64,000 bases of DNA from Deinandra increscens subsp. villosa (GCA_039602395.1 JBCNJP010000018.1:5080163-5144162); one strand, 5' to 3'; numbered from the stretch's first letter, positions 1-11,913 are shown. Numbers and translations are program-made. The notes: generated from the letters alone by a model not told the origin.

Positions 1-295
1 AAATCTAATCATTATTGTGTCGAATGATTACACCGAAGGAGTTTACATCGTTGAAGCTCGGGAGAGGTTGGACAGACCTCTCCTCTCAACACAAAGACAA
101 ATGACCAGAAATCTAAACATTGCAATCTAGACTCACCTATTTATAGGTAACCTGCCCAGCGGACCAACTAACCAACGTACCAGATGGTCCGGGCGTACCA
201 TCTGGTCCGCCACTGGTCCGTTGGCAGTCTAGCCTAGTTTACAATCTAGATAACTATTCGCACAGTAACGACCACACCCGGAACATGCTCTAACA
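1..295 (-). repeat. Copia LTR (3' LTR of a minus-strand SIRE-like element), cut by window edge
   Basis: Nearly identical to 1493-1788 in the same orientation. Read on the minus strand it begins TGTTAGAGCATG, directly preceded by a polypurine tract (AAGGGGGAATT, 296-306). That is the arrangement of a 3' LTR. The LTR end lies beyond base 1, so length and target duplication cannot be judged. Confidence 0.75.
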
Positions 296-1492
296 AATTC
301 CCCCTTGGACGTTACTGTCGAATGTATGTCTTCATTTTCCAGCAATCGTCATCAGTCAGTCTGCTACATCTTGAAATCTTGAACTTCAGCAAACTTCCCT
401 TGGACTGAATATCAGACATGCAGGAAACAGTTCGAATCTTGTACAATCTCCACAACCAACAAAGTTCCCCCTAGCTTCAAGCACAGCACATCCAATTGGA
501 ACTGGCATATATGATAATGGTTCACTTCATCAGTCGTTACCCGGAAACTTGTAAAGACATCCACGAACATCACTGCATGTTGACAACAATTCATAATCTT
601 CACAAACTTGTAATACATTCCGATCTTTATGAAAACCAACACGATCAGCATCTTCAGTTACAGAAATTCCCCCTCAGCATTAAGTCTCTCCCAATATATC
701 AGCAGTCAAAGAACATCACGTCAGTGCTCTCGGTAGATCAACACGAGAATCTCACGACTCAAGAAAGTATCAGGCATATGAGAGAGAGTTCCAAACCATA
801 ACTGAAAACTTTGACATATCGGTTTGCACGAACATCATAATACATCACCTTTCCATGAAGATCACAAATTACCATCATCCCTGAACTGATTGCTATTGAA
901 TATTCACATTTTCCGTTTTTCATCAAATAGAACTTTGAAATTTTCAAGGGTCTCAATTTTCCCCCTAAACATGTGATATATTCAATTCCCGATTCCAACC
1001 CAGCAAGCAATATGTTCTTCAGGTAGCTCGCAATGGAATCACATTATATCTTCAGTTTTTGTAGAAAGATAATCTCGTACAAACGTTCCAAAATAATCAC
1101 ACCCCAGTCTCTGAATCTCTGTCCATCATCAGAAACTTGTTTTTGAATATATGTCCATCATCAAAAACCGTGACTACCCACAAACATCTTTCAGAAATTC
1201 GACGACTAATTCATGATAAGCACCGGAATCCGGTAACTCTTGTTTGTAAATTCACAGTTACAGAATCAAGGGTAAACCCGATAATTGATTTGTTCTTTAA
1301 ACTATCCATGACCCTTCCCCATTCTTGAAAACAACCCCCAGATGTTTATTACTGATTAACGGGGGTTCGGGGGCAGCGCCCCCGAGAAGCGGGGTCCAAG
1401 GGTCGGCAGCCCCTGGCGGGGTCCAAGGGGCAGAGCCCCTGGCTGGGGCTGTATACGGATCATTTCCAGATCATAGAATGATAGAGACGGAG
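296..1492 (-). mobile_element. Non-coding internal remnant between two Copia LTRs
   Basis: About 1.2 kb with no gag or pol similarity, so the element is deleted or non-autonomous. On the minus strand it carries four G-rich polypurine motifs of the form AGGGGGAA (about 298, 463, 667 and 959), as expected of the 3' part of SIRE-type Copia elements. A GC-rich block (about 1360-1450) with repeated GGGGTCCAAGGG and CCCCCGAG motifs lies next to the right LTR and may belong to it. Confidence 0.55.
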
Positions 1493-1788
1493 AAATCTAA
1501 TCATTTAATGTGTCGAATGATTACACCGAAGGAGTTTACATCATTGAAGCTCGGGAGAGGCTGGACAGACCTCTCCTCTCAACACAAAGACAAATGACCA
1601 GAAATTTGAACATTGCAATCTAGACTCACCTATTTATAGGTAACCTGCTCAACCGACCAACTAACCAACGTACCAGATGGTCCGGGCGTACCATCTAGTC
1701 CGCCACTGGTCCGTTGGCAGTCTAGCCTAGTTTACAATCTAGATAACTATTCGCACAGTAAGGATCACACCCGGAACATGCTCTAACA
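1493..1788 (-). repeat. Copia LTR (5' LTR copy of the same element)
   Basis: Aligns over its whole length with 1-295, with scattered substitutions. It starts on the minus strand at 1788 with TGTTAGAGC. No tRNA primer site of the usual TGGTATCAGAGC form was found inside it, so the left border is uncertain and the LTR may extend to about 1360. Confidence 0.7.
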
Positions 1789-2409
1789 GTTTGAGCGTTG
1801 GTCTGTATTGTCCGTTTAGGACTAAACATGTTTAGTCCGTCCTTTTTGCTCGGGTCAGTAAACTATTATGCTTGTAAGTGGTTCAGCCTGGAGGTGTGGG
1901 CTGAACTATTCGTATAACACCACATCCAGGTTGTTGTTGTCATACTGGTCTGATCTATTTGTATGTTAGGTCGGTGTGGGTTCTGATGGATCTTCGATAG
2001 ATTGTGTGAGGTAATGATTGCATTACATCATCTGATCCGGACATACGTCATCAACCTCCGAATCTGGTGTGTGGTGATCTAGACACTATATATCGGACTA
2101 ATAGTCGTTAATCTTAAGTGCATCCTAATGTGCCATTGTTGTTGAACTATCCGGAACATGGGTTTGTTTTGTCGAGATTGGCTGATGTGTTACTTAATTT
2201 GTTGGTATTGTCATTAGCCCGACCGATTTTACATCTCTTCGGGGCTATTTTCGATACGCTTGTATATATATGGCAGTTAATAGTGTGTTGTTTAAAACTA
2301 TTATGTGACAACTCGTAAAAAGGGTAAATAACTAGCTATTAATTATTTACTTAATCTGTGCCATTAACTGTTTATACGTGATAATTTGATTGAACAGAAT
2401 CATCTGAGG
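1789..2409. other. Intergenic; older gypsy-type LTR start at 2303
   Basis: No convincing gene. At 2303 a sequence beginning TGTGACAACTCG resembles the start of the solo LTR at 2415, so the younger LTR probably landed inside an older relative. A 66-codon open frame (2118-2318) has no recognisable motif. Confidence 0.4.
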
Positions 2410-2414
2410 CTTCA

Positions 2415-5400
2415 TGTGACAACCCGTAAGTTTCCAACGCTAATCTAATTATTAACTATGTGTTTAACTGCTTTACGTGCTCATAATTGATAACAACTAG
2501 TTAAATTTGCATGTACATCGTTAATCTTAACGTGACCCTAAGAAATAAGTTTCCACTCAACGAACTAATTGCTTATACGTGGCGCATAAATACTAACAAA
2601 AAAAAATATACTATATGAAAACATACCATACGACGTAATATTTCTACATAGCGCAACACATACTTAGATATAGCATTTTAACACAACGTGTTTAACTCCT
2701 AACTATAAAATCTAACCGGTATCATCACCTCAAAAATCAAGACAAGGAACCGTCTAACGTCAAATGTTTTTTTGTAAAGTGGGTTCTTCTTTCATATTCA
2801 TACAATCACATAATCAAAATTTAACAATTGTATTTTGTATCATACTTGTCTAAACCTATAATTCCACCTAGCCACAATAAAGACTTAACATTTCCTTTAA
2901 TCAAATAGCCTTTAAAATCATATGAAACAAAACAAACATCTCCACCAATTTGATGCCCATCGTGGCTTTTTGAACAAAAAGAAAAGACAAGGATTACACA
3001 AGAAAGGGAAAGAAACAAACAATCTTTAAGGGTGTCAAAAAGAAGACAACTAAAATGGTGAAGGAGTTTTCCTACCTGCATACTCCACACCCAAGGTCAA
3101 GATTGCCAAATCCACATTCATTTTAGGGTGAAAGCAGACAAAAGCACCATGTAAATCCCCCCCCCCCCCCCCCCCCTAATATAGCATCTCCATCCCCTTT
3201 TTAAAATACCTTCTCCCTTCATTTCAAACTCACGAGACCAGCTGCATTTCTCCCTTCCCTCTCTAAAAATTCAGCCACAATTAGCTAGCAAGTCCACACA
3301 ACACTCTCACATCTTCATTTCGGTTTTTCTTCAAAAAGTGTAAGTTCCTTAGCCACCTTTCGAGAATCACTCATTAGATCTTTTTACAAGCTCTAAATCA
3401 CATTTCTTACACTCCCATAACAAAGTCTTTATGTTTAATGATGAACCCATGGTTAAATAACTTGTAAAACATTGGAAAAGTTGAAGTAAAATGCATAGTT
3501 TTGGGTTGGCTTGTCAAAACTAAACCACATATGAAAATCCACGAAAATAACCTTTTTTTACCTCCTAGAACTGAGTTAGGAGAGTTTCATCATGTTTCCT
3601 TAAGCAAGCTTAGTTAAATTTAGCTTAGAACTAGCCTTGAAGCACCCGTTAGTGACTAGGAATAGAGCTGAAATTTCGAATATAAATCTGGGAAAAACCG
3701 AATGCCTATCCACTATTTTAGACATATTTGTAACAACTTTCGTGAAGGCACTTTGGCTGAAAATAAGTTTAAAGGCCCCAAAACTCCAAAATAAGACTTG
3801 GAAAACCCTAAAAACGACCCTCGGGTCAACCACGAATTTTGGACAGGAGTTGTAGCTTCAAAACAGTAAGCTTGAATGTTTATTTAGATGGTAAAACTTG
3901 GATAAAAATATCCCTTTTGGTATGACTAAAAAATAGGGCCAACTCGACCTTAAAACGGACATTTTACGGGTCCAGAAACCCATTTTTGTAAAGATAGGTT
4001 TTATAAGTTTGGATCTGGTTTGGAAGTATTTTTAGGACCTAAAATAACCTTACATGATGATACAAAGTGTTTGAGAGACTAGAAGTATCCTAAAAATAGT
4101 CGCAGAGACTATACCGGCTTAACCGGACTGTACCGGCAAAACTGTCGTTTTAGTCAACAAAAATCCATAACTTATATTTTCTGGAATCTAGGGACATAAA
4201 TATACTTTTTCCATGATTTGACTTTATACCCTAAGGAAAAATAAGAAACAACGCGTAACGAATAATACCGACTAAAAGCCGTATTTAGAGACTGGTATTT
4301 TTAATACTTCCTAAACTAGGTTTTTTTTAAACCAAGAACTCATAATAATATTGTGCATAAACATTATCCATGACAGCTTAACACATTTTGGAATCATTTC
4401 ATATATTTTAAGAAAATATATACCGTTATTGCCTTAAATATAAGTCATTAATTTGAACATTTAATTATTAATAAATTTATAAAAAAAAGTAAACTATTCC
4501 GGATGAACCACCGGGTCACAATAACGTCAAGACTTGGCCAACCAATCGGGAGTGACATAATTGTCAATCCGATCATTAGACCTAAGTTGTCTTATCTTAA
4601 TATTAGGACGGCTAGGATTACTCTATTCGCATACATACAGCACCTGAACCCATTTGACTCAGGTGAGTGTCACAACCCCTCTTTTACTGTTTTAAATACT
4701 TTTAGGGGTGGAAATTCGTACAAACACTATATCATGTCTGACAGATAGATACACTATTACTTCTATTTTATTACATGAGCTTTTCAGTCCAGCCTTATTA
4801 TATCATGTTGACTCATGCTATGATGGAAATCCTACTATTAATTGAATCCGATTAATTACAAAAGAAGCGATAACTCGTGAATAGTACTATTGGCTTAACA
4901 CCCCTGTCATGATTGGTAGCTCCAATCTGACTCCGTTTTATTAGTCAAGGGTACATACAGTTATACTGCCATGTGGACTTGTTGGACACATTTCCATGAG
5001 TAGGTAAACAGTTAGTTTCGGAATTCAAGGTTCATGGTAATCTAATAATACAATATATAAACACTTGTCAAACGAATGATAATTTCTGTATCAAATTGTT
5101 TCTATAATTTGTTTTACTTGTGCATTACTTAAACTTGTGAACTCACCAACGTAATGTTGACACTTTCTAGTATACGAATTTTCAGGTATTTGACTGCTGC
5201 CTGCATGTATGGTTCTGCATCTCACACTAGGGCCTGCATTTACCTTATCTGGAGTCATGGTTTTAAACATTTTAAAGGGAGATTTCATTGCATCACACTT
5301 AATGGTGTTATGCGTTTAAATCTTTGGTTTTGGTTTATGAAATATTGTAACTCGAACACCACTTTTGAAATTCCGCTGCTATTGCTATGAAACTCCACTA

Positions 5401-5534
5401 TTTTGAATGGTAACTTTAACATTAAATTTTGAAAAATGTCTCTAGTTTTTTAACCATCCAGAGGTCGTTCTGTGTAATCTTGACTGTGATTCCATCTGGC
5501 TCGCACCCGATACACGATTTCACAGGGTGTGACA
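2415..5534 (+). mobile_element. Solo LTR of a Ty3-gypsy element (about 3.1 kb)
   Basis: It begins TGTGACAACCCG and ends GGGTGTGACA, typical long gypsy LTR termini in plants. It is flanked by a perfect 5-bp duplication CTTCA (2410-2414 and 5535-5539). No gag or pol lies inside, so this is a solo LTR left by LTR-LTR recombination. It contains a run of about 20 C near 3158 and a pyrimidine-rich leader-like stretch near 3230-3340 that could be the LTR transcription start. Short open frames inside have no recognisable domain. Confidence 0.85.
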
Positions 5535-5539
5535 CTTCA

Positions 5540-6295
5540 CGAACGTACATACTAACAGAACCAAATATCGTATCTTTGTATGATACATAACTTTACACTA
5601 ACATTGTGATCATAGATAAGGAACCCGAAATCAACTTTTATTAATATAATGAATATATTTATTTTTCAAATTGACATTTCTACAACAATGATATTTTTTA
5701 TTTTTATGTTTATACAAATATATTAATCATTGTTGGATGAACACCTCATGACTAGTATCGTTAACCCGTGAACCCCAAACTATTTTATTTATCCTTTGTA
5801 CCGCACGTTCGTTATCAAAACTTTAACGTTTTAAAAATCCTAAATTCATTTTCGTTCGTTACCCTTGTTTATAAACTCGACGCCCAAACCGACTCACAAG
5901 ACGACCCAACCCTAAGTGTTTTGTTATTTAATGATCTTAAAAGAAGGTAAATGGTTTGTTATTTAATGCTCTTTTATGTATATTTCTAAATTTGGATGCT
6001 CGTCGATTTTAATTTTTCTAGGTTTAATTTAGTCAATGTTTTAAAAACTTGTTTTGAACCAACGGGTTCAACAGTTTCAACCCATGATCGGAGGCTAAGT
6101 TAGTTTGGATGTTTCTGGTTTAGACTTTCATATTCATATTTTAGGCTTTTTTACACCGTACACAAACACTCCCCCAACACTTCCAGTTTTCATGTATCCT
6201 TTCACCTGAACTAACTGATTTTTATTTTATTTTAATTTCAAGCATTTTTAAAGGAGACTCTCATCACTAGATCTTTCGTAGAATCTAACAAGGTA
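5540..6295. other. Intergenic AT-rich DNA
   Basis: Probably the remainder of the older LTR that begins at 2303, judged only from position. I recognise no gene or RNA. Confidence 0.3.
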
Positions 6296-6675
6296 TGTGT
6301 TGGATGGTTCCTCTAACATTATAGTAAAACATGACCTAAAACTAAAGATTACCTGATAGTAGAGCAATTGTAGTCATGTTTGTAGAATGCATGATGATCC
6401 TGATCGAGTTCCCCTTAGGGTGTATGGTCAAGATGGCTAAGGTGGTGACCCACGAATTGTAGAGAGGGAAAGAGGAGGTCACAGTTTTGGAGTGACAGAG
6501 TGGTGTTTAGTCTCCCTAATACCTCTATTTATATACCCAAGGGGAAAGCCTAACTATGTTAGTAACGACAATTACGTCCATAGAATAAATGCCAGTTAGG
6601 AAACTTAGGGTTATTTTAGGTCAAAGATCATAAGTATAAATGTTGACTTGGGCAACAAGAAAGCTATTTCTAACA
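6296..6675 (-). repeat. Copia 3' LTR with polypurine tract
   Basis: Read on the minus strand it starts TGTTAGAAATAG and ends CATCCAACACA. Immediately upstream on that strand (6676-6686) is AAGTGGGAGAA, the polypurine tract typical of many plant Copia elements. A TATA-like GTATATAAATAG lies on the minus strand near 6530. The element body runs rightwards into the assembly gap; no coding sequence is visible before it. Confidence 0.65.
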
Positions 6676-7191
6676 TTCTCCCACTTGGCCGAGTCATCAT
6701 TTATAATGAGTTATTAGATAAGTTTGAACAGAATTTAATACTTATTTCAATATTAAACCAACACTGTAGCAGAGAAATACAGTCATAGAATTGATTATCC
6801 AACTCAAGACCATCATTTATCATAGTACAATCCCAAATTTAAAACTCAACTTAGTTTTAGGATCAATGGACAATTAAGCCCTTAACGTTGATTTGTACAT
6901 ACATTGTCTATATGTACCGTTAGGCATGCGTAACATATTTAGAGACAAAACAAATCAAACAGACGAGGAAAAATTAATAATTAGTCATTCATAGTATGAT
7001 ATGTTTGGTCATTAGTAAACCCGTCTTTATTATGAGCTCTTAGAAAAGACTAATGAGCATAGACCTTTAGTTATATGATTCTTAAGCATATCATGAATGT
7101 TTTTAATACAAGGACTTAGTTTCCTCTACTTGTTCTTAGATGAACAATAATCTTGTATCAAAAAATTTAATGCAACTCCGCTCAAACTGTT
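6676..7191 (-). mobile_element. Copia internal 3' remnant, cut by gap
   Basis: Sequence between the LTR-adjacent polypurine tract and the N block. AT-rich, no RNase H frame recognised; probably the untranslated 3' part of the element. Confidence 0.4.
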
Positions 7192-7691
7192 NNNNNNNNN
7201 NNNNNNNNNNNNNNNNNNNNNNNNNNNNNNNNNNNNNNNNNNNNNNNNNNNNNNNNNNNNNNNNNNNNNNNNNNNNNNNNNNNNNNNNNNNNNNNNNNNN
7301 NNNNNNNNNNNNNNNNNNNNNNNNNNNNNNNNNNNNNNNNNNNNNNNNNNNNNNNNNNNNNNNNNNNNNNNNNNNNNNNNNNNNNNNNNNNNNNNNNNNN
7401 NNNNNNNNNNNNNNNNNNNNNNNNNNNNNNNNNNNNNNNNNNNNNNNNNNNNNNNNNNNNNNNNNNNNNNNNNNNNNNNNNNNNNNNNNNNNNNNNNNNN
7501 NNNNNNNNNNNNNNNNNNNNNNNNNNNNNNNNNNNNNNNNNNNNNNNNNNNNNNNNNNNNNNNNNNNNNNNNNNNNNNNNNNNNNNNNNNNNNNNNNNNN
7601 NNNNNNNNNNNNNNNNNNNNNNNNNNNNNNNNNNNNNNNNNNNNNNNNNNNNNNNNNNNNNNNNNNNNNNNNNNNNNNNNNNNNNNNNNNN
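7192..7691. other. Assembly gap (500 N)
   Basis: Exactly 500 N, a conventional scaffold gap of unknown true size. Long frames across it are artefacts. Confidence 0.99.
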
Positions 7692-7952
7692 ATTAATTAG
7701 TGCCACGTCAGCAAAAAACTAACGGAGTTAAGGAAAACTTAACGGGGGTCCAATGAAATCCAACACCTTAATAATTGGGATTAATGTATGCCAATTTTGA
7801 AATTGAGATTAATATTGGCCAATTGGTAATAAATTGTATTATTAAAATCCAATTTTCCCTTTTTATTAGATCAATATCCAATGGCTGAAATTTCTTCTTA
7901 TCCTTCTTACCCAAAACAAAACTTCTTATTTGAACACATTCAAATTTATAAG
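7692..7952. other. Intergenic, nothing recognised
   Basis: AT-rich sequence after the gap without a recognisable gene, RNA or element border. Confidence 0.4.
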
Positions 7953-8030
7953 GGGGGGGGGGGGGGATTTCCTTATATATAACTTGTGGCTCAAACTGGT
8001 TCTCAAAACCAATTAGTTCTCAAATGATCA
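7953..8030 (+). mobile_element. Partial copy of TA-targeting family 1
   Basis: The last about 75 bp, ending in the motif TTCTCAAATGATC, match the right half of the family-1 elements at 8107 and 23186. A run of 14 G sits at the breakpoint. The left half is missing. Confidence 0.55.
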
Positions 8031-8034
8031 TCTT

Positions 8035-8040
<6 letters not shown>

Positions 8041-8106
<66 letters not shown>
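8041..8106. repeat. (CT)n(TA)n microsatellite
   Basis: A pure dinucleotide run that serves as the insertion environment for the neighbouring small elements. Confidence 0.95.
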
Positions 8107-8108
<2 letters not shown>

Positions 8109-8285
8109 GAGAGGATCATTTGAGAACCAATTTGATTTGAGAACTAAAAAGAACTAATTTGAGCCACAAGTTTATTTACATGTATCCCCCTCCCATTAAT
8201 TGCAGTGGTCCCCCCTTGAAATTTGTGGTTAAGATTTAGTTCTCAAAACTTCTCAAAATAAAAAGTTCTCATTTGAACCTAACCC

Positions 8286-8286
<1 letters not shown>
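8107..8286 (-). mobile_element. TA-targeting MITE, family 1
   Basis: About 180 bp, flanked on both sides by (TA)n. The ends form imperfect inverted repeats: GAGAGGATCATTTGAGAAC on the left and, read inwards from the right, AGGGTTAGGTTCAAATGAG. It is non-coding. At least six further copies lie between 23186 and 25240. Confidence 0.75.
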
Positions 8287-8308
<22 letters not shown>

Positions 8309-8330
<22 letters not shown>

Positions 8331-8734
8331 GGTATAAATGAAAACCATTCCGAGTTGGGAAAACTTTCGAAACTCTTCAAAAACGGCGTCAAAAAGTTTC
8401 TTTTTCGTTTAATATTTTTATGGTGATTCTTTAGGTTATAGGCTACCCCTAGGTGGAAAAAAATCAAAAAAACGTCTCGAGGATTTTTTTTTTAAAATCT
8501 AAAAAAACATATGTAACATTGTATACATATATTGGTTACATATGTAACAACCGTTTTTTGAGATTTTTTTAAAAAAAATTGCCGGGGCGTTTTTTTGATT
8601 TTTTTCCACCTAGAGGTAGCCTATAACCTAAAGAATCACCATAAAAAATTGAATGAAAAAAAAAACTCTTTGACCCTGTTTTTAAAGAGTTTCGAAAGTT
8701 TTCTCAACTCGGAGTGGTTTTCACCATAACCATC

Positions 8735-8738
<4 letters not shown>
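8309..8738. mobile_element. Palindromic TA-targeting MITE, family 4
   Basis: The two halves are inverted copies. Motifs such as TGGTGATTCTTTAGGTTATAG in the left arm return inverted in the right arm (about 8615-8645), around a short AT-rich centre with ACATATGTAAC. It is flanked by (TA)n, with a (GA)n run on the left. A diverged second copy lies at 18890-19325. The long inverted repeat would fold into a hairpin if transcribed. Confidence 0.75.
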
Positions 8739-8769
<31 letters not shown>

Positions 8770-8771
8770 TA

Positions 8772-9008
8772 GATTTGGGGTAAAATACATCAAGCAAAAA
8801 CGCTACATCAATGCGGATTGATCTGGGGCGTCCATCAAGATCATCCAACAGCCATGATCTATGGTGTTTTCCGCCTATGGTGTTTTTTTTTCCCCCGAAA
8901 ACGCCATAGGCGAAAACACCATAGATCTTGGCTGTTGGATGATCTTGATGGACGCCCCAGATCAATCCGCATTGATGTAGCGTTTTTGCTTGATGTAGCG
9001 TAACTCGA

Positions 9009-9012
<4 letters not shown>
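8772..9012. mobile_element. Near-perfect palindromic MITE, copy 1
   Basis: About 240 bp. Two arms of about 105 bp carry ATCAAGCAAAAACGCTACAT, TCATCCAACAGCCA and GAAAACGCCATAGG-type motifs, inverted around a T-rich loop near 8885-8895. It is flanked by (TA)n. The open frames here are by-products of the palindrome. Confidence 0.85.
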
Positions 9013-9039
<27 letters not shown>

Positions 9040-9040
9040 G

Positions 9041-9274
9041 ATTTGGGGTAAAATACATCAAGCAAAAACGCTACATCAATGCGGATTGATCTGGGGCGTC
9101 CATCAAGATCATCCAACAGCCAGGATCTATGGTGTTTTCCGCCTATGGTGTTTTTTTACCCCCGAAAACGCCATAGGCGAAAACACCATAGATCTTGGCT
9201 GTTGGATGATCTTGATGGACGCCCAGATCAATCCGCATTGATGTAGCGTTTTTGCTTGATGTAGCGTAACTCGA

Positions 9275-9281
<7 letters not shown>
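9041..9281. mobile_element. Near-perfect palindromic MITE, copy 2
   Basis: A second copy of the 8772-9012 palindrome, in the same orientation and almost identical, separated from it by about 28 bp of (TA)n. A (TA)n run follows to about 9333. The pair is either a tandem duplication or two insertions into one microsatellite. Confidence 0.85.
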
Positions 9282-9333
<52 letters not shown>

Positions 9334-9336
<3 letters not shown>

Positions 9337-9960
9337 AAATGTTTATTATAGGCCCACTTAAAAAGTGTAAATGTGTAGACCCCCTATATTGCTATATAAA
9401 ACTCACAAAAAGTTATAAAACTCATTGCTTTTGAATTTAGTTTTTTTTTTTAATTTCTATTTTATATTTTTATATGTGATAAGTTTTTTAAAACAAAAAA
9501 GAAAACCTAGAAAGTTGTTGGAGACATTGAAATATAATTGTTTTATAAAACTCACTAAAAATTATAAAACTCATTGTTGAGTTTTAAAACTCACTGTTGT
9601 GTTTAAAAATCACTATAACTTTAAATGTTGATGTTCTATAGAACTCAATGAAAATTATAAAACTCACTACAAATTATAAAATTCGCTATTAAATTTACTA
9701 TAAAACTCAATGTTGTGTTTTAAAGATAAAATTCGCTATTAAATTTACTATAAAACTTAAATTTACAAATTATAAAATTCGCTATTAAATTTACTATAAA
9801 ATTTACTATAAAATTCGCTATTAAATTATAAAACTCACTACAAATTACAAATTATAAAATTCGCTATAAAACTCAATGTTGTGTATTAAAGATAAAAAGA
9901 CGCTCGTTTTTATGGTGTAATTTTTTTTAAAAAAATAATGTTGTATCTAAGAGTTATGAT
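9334..9960. repeat. Degenerate short tandem repeat (TATAAAACTCAC-like)
   Basis: Many imperfect copies of a 12-25 bp unit built from ATTATAAAACTCACT and AAATTCGCTATTAAATTTAC. The right border (about 9897-9935) carries GACGCTCGTTTTTATGGTGTA, which also forms the end of the MITE at 30003, so this may be a diverged MITE with an expanded interior. Confidence 0.5.
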
Positions 9961-10437
9961 GATTTAAAAAATGGAATGAACTTAATAAAAAGTAAAACAT
10001 GCCCTTTCATCTTTTATTTTATTTTGTTTTCTTCTCTAATTATACATAGGAAAACTTTGGGTCATAGATTTGAAAAACTATATTCTATAAAAGCATATAA
10101 AACTGAATTTTTTTTATCCAATTTAGAAAAAAAGTATATTTTATAACACCCCATGACTTGAGTAAAAAGAAAGCAAAACAAAACATGGATGGCACGGGTT
10201 GTATAATAACTAAAAAAGTTGTGGCTAAATAAAAAAAAAAACAAAAGATCACTATTGTACACCCACACCCATGAGATTTAATGTATATATAAAAGAAATG
10301 GACACATCAAAGTGGTACAAGGTTGTTGGCCACAACTAGAGGAGTAGATTGGATCACCAAAAGTGCTTCTTTTCACTTCTTTAAAGTGTGACATTTAAGC
10401 CTCATATTCACATACCACTTTTTCAATACAACAATAA
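9961..10437. other. Intergenic, nothing recognised
   Basis: AT-rich DNA; no supportable gene. Confidence 0.4.
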
Positions 10438-10446
10438 TTAATTCTA

Positions 10447-11904
10447 GAGTAAATTACACGGAAGGTCCTTTATGTTTTAATCCTATTTCGAATTAGGTCC
10501 TTTAAGTAAGGTTGTTACATTCGACGTCCTTTATGTTTTGAACCTGTTTCGTAGAAGGTCCTTTATCACTAACAGAGTTATAAACCATCGTTAAGTCATG
10601 GATACTATAGTCATTTTATAAAATCTTTAAAATAAAATATAAAATTAGAAAATCCCATCTAATTAAAAACCAAATAGGTCGTTCCTCCTTCCATACGCAT
10701 GATCATGGAGCAAACCAGAGACACGAGGGACCACCATGAAGAAAGAAATCCCAGACCTATATCAAGAAAACGCATCAATGGCGACCTTGCGCCTAGCCCT
10801 GGATGCAGTAGCCATATCTCTGTTTAGTATCATTTTTTTCGATTTTTCTTCATTTGTAGTTCTTCTTCACAAAATTAATCAATATGTTCTTCGCATATCT
10901 TGGGTTAGGAGGTGTGGATTCATCTTGTTGAAGCGATCTAAGCTTCAAAAGTTAGGTTTCACACATGTTGATTGCCGACATTCTCCTTCTTACATACATA
11001 ATCTATCCAGTATTTCTCCTGCGATTTCGATCAATATTGACATAGCAATCGGGATTTATCACAGAGGCAATTGTGCGTTTTTGTTTGGGGATCAATTATT
11101 GATTTCTCATTTCTAGGTTTTTAGTTCCTGGCATCTAGATTTAGGATCGGGGCGTTCAAATTGAAGGATCGGATTCTTAGGGTTTTTGTGTGATTCGATT
11201 TTTTAAAAGAGATTATGGATAAGAAGAAGGTCGCCGTTCCTCTCGTATGTCACGGGCATTTACGGCCAGTTGTGGACATAGCCCGATCACTCCAGATGGA
11301 TTCTTCCTCATCAGTGCCACGTTTATTCGGATTCAGAATTTCTACTTTCAGTTTATTCGATTTTGATAGTTAGATTCAGATTGTATATCATATCAACATT
11401 TGGATTGATCAACCGCATCTGTGAAAAGTCACGGCTGATTTGAATGTTCTTCTGTGTTGCATCACATTAGTGTGTGTGTAATTTCATTCAATGTGTTGTT
11501 TATGAGAGAATTAAATATTAAATAAATGTCATATTACTATGAACTATTACTCAGAGAGATATAGCCATAAATTTGTGATTCAGATTCCACTCCTATGCTT
11601 AGAAATGGAGAAACTGGAGACTGGATAGGAACCTTTGAGAAGAACGATGATCTATTGAATCTGATGCTCTGATCTTTCAAGGGTTTTTAATATTAGTTTT
11701 TTTTTATTTTAATGTTTTATTTAAAGATTTTATAAAATGACTATAGTACCCCTGACTTGACGATGGTTTATAACTCTGTTAGTGATAAAGGACCTTCTAC
11801 GAAACAGTTTCAAAACATAAAGGACGTCGAATGTAACAACTTTACTTAAAGGACCTAATTCGAAATAGGATTAAAACATAAAGGACCTTCTGTGTAATTT
11901 ACTC
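10447..11904. mobile_element. Mutator-like element (Pack-MULE)
   Basis: 1458 bp. Terminal inverted repeats of about 200 bp start GAGTAAATTACACGGAAGGT on the left and, read inwards from the right, GAGTAAATTACACAGAAGG. A perfect 9-bp duplication TTAATTCTA (10438-10446 and 11905-11913) flanks the element. Long inverted repeats plus a 9-bp duplication define Mutator-like elements. It encodes no transposase. The interior carries a host gene fragment (11215-11639) and a 126-codon open frame (10736-11116) that I do not recognise and that may be a second captured piece or chance. Confidence 0.9.
11215..11639 (+). pseudogene. Captured fragment of a STRAP-like WD40 protein gene
   Basis: At 11215 a frame opens with MDKKKVAVPLVCHGH, the N-terminus I recall for plant serine-threonine kinase receptor-associated (STRAP) WD40 proteins. 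A frameshift near 11278 moves the reading to PITPDGFFLISA (11283-11318). After about 260 bp of AT-rich, intron-like sequence, PMLRNGETGDWIGTFE appears in an open frame (about 11592-11639), which is the next block of the same protein. The two exons are thus kept in order with an intron-length spacer, so capture was at DNA level. STRAP proteins are seven-bladed WD40 scaffolds of about 340 residues; only about the first 55 residues are present. The frameshift and truncation make this non-functional as a protein. It could still be transcribed from the MULE. Confidence 0.75.
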
Positions 11905-11913
11905 TTAATTCTA

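Noticed and set aside
1325..1597. Gly/Ala-rich 90-codon frame next to the Copia LTR
   Set aside because: Built from the GGGGTCCAAGGG repeat block of the LTR region; no protein family recognised.
3158..3177. Run of about 20 C (also G runs near 7955 and 23693)
   Set aside because: Simple homopolymers inside repeats, possibly sequencing length errors; no structure beyond that.
7140..7706. Long open frames of unknown residues on both strands
   Set aside because: They run through the 500-N gap; no real sequence supports them. The same applies to frames over 46048-46726.
8636..9116. Open frames with Tyr-Ile repeats around the palindromes
   Set aside because: They translate (TA)n microsatellites and palindromic MITE arms and appear on both strands, so they are not genes. 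The same holds for 13308-13529, 18716-18928 and 28301-28525.
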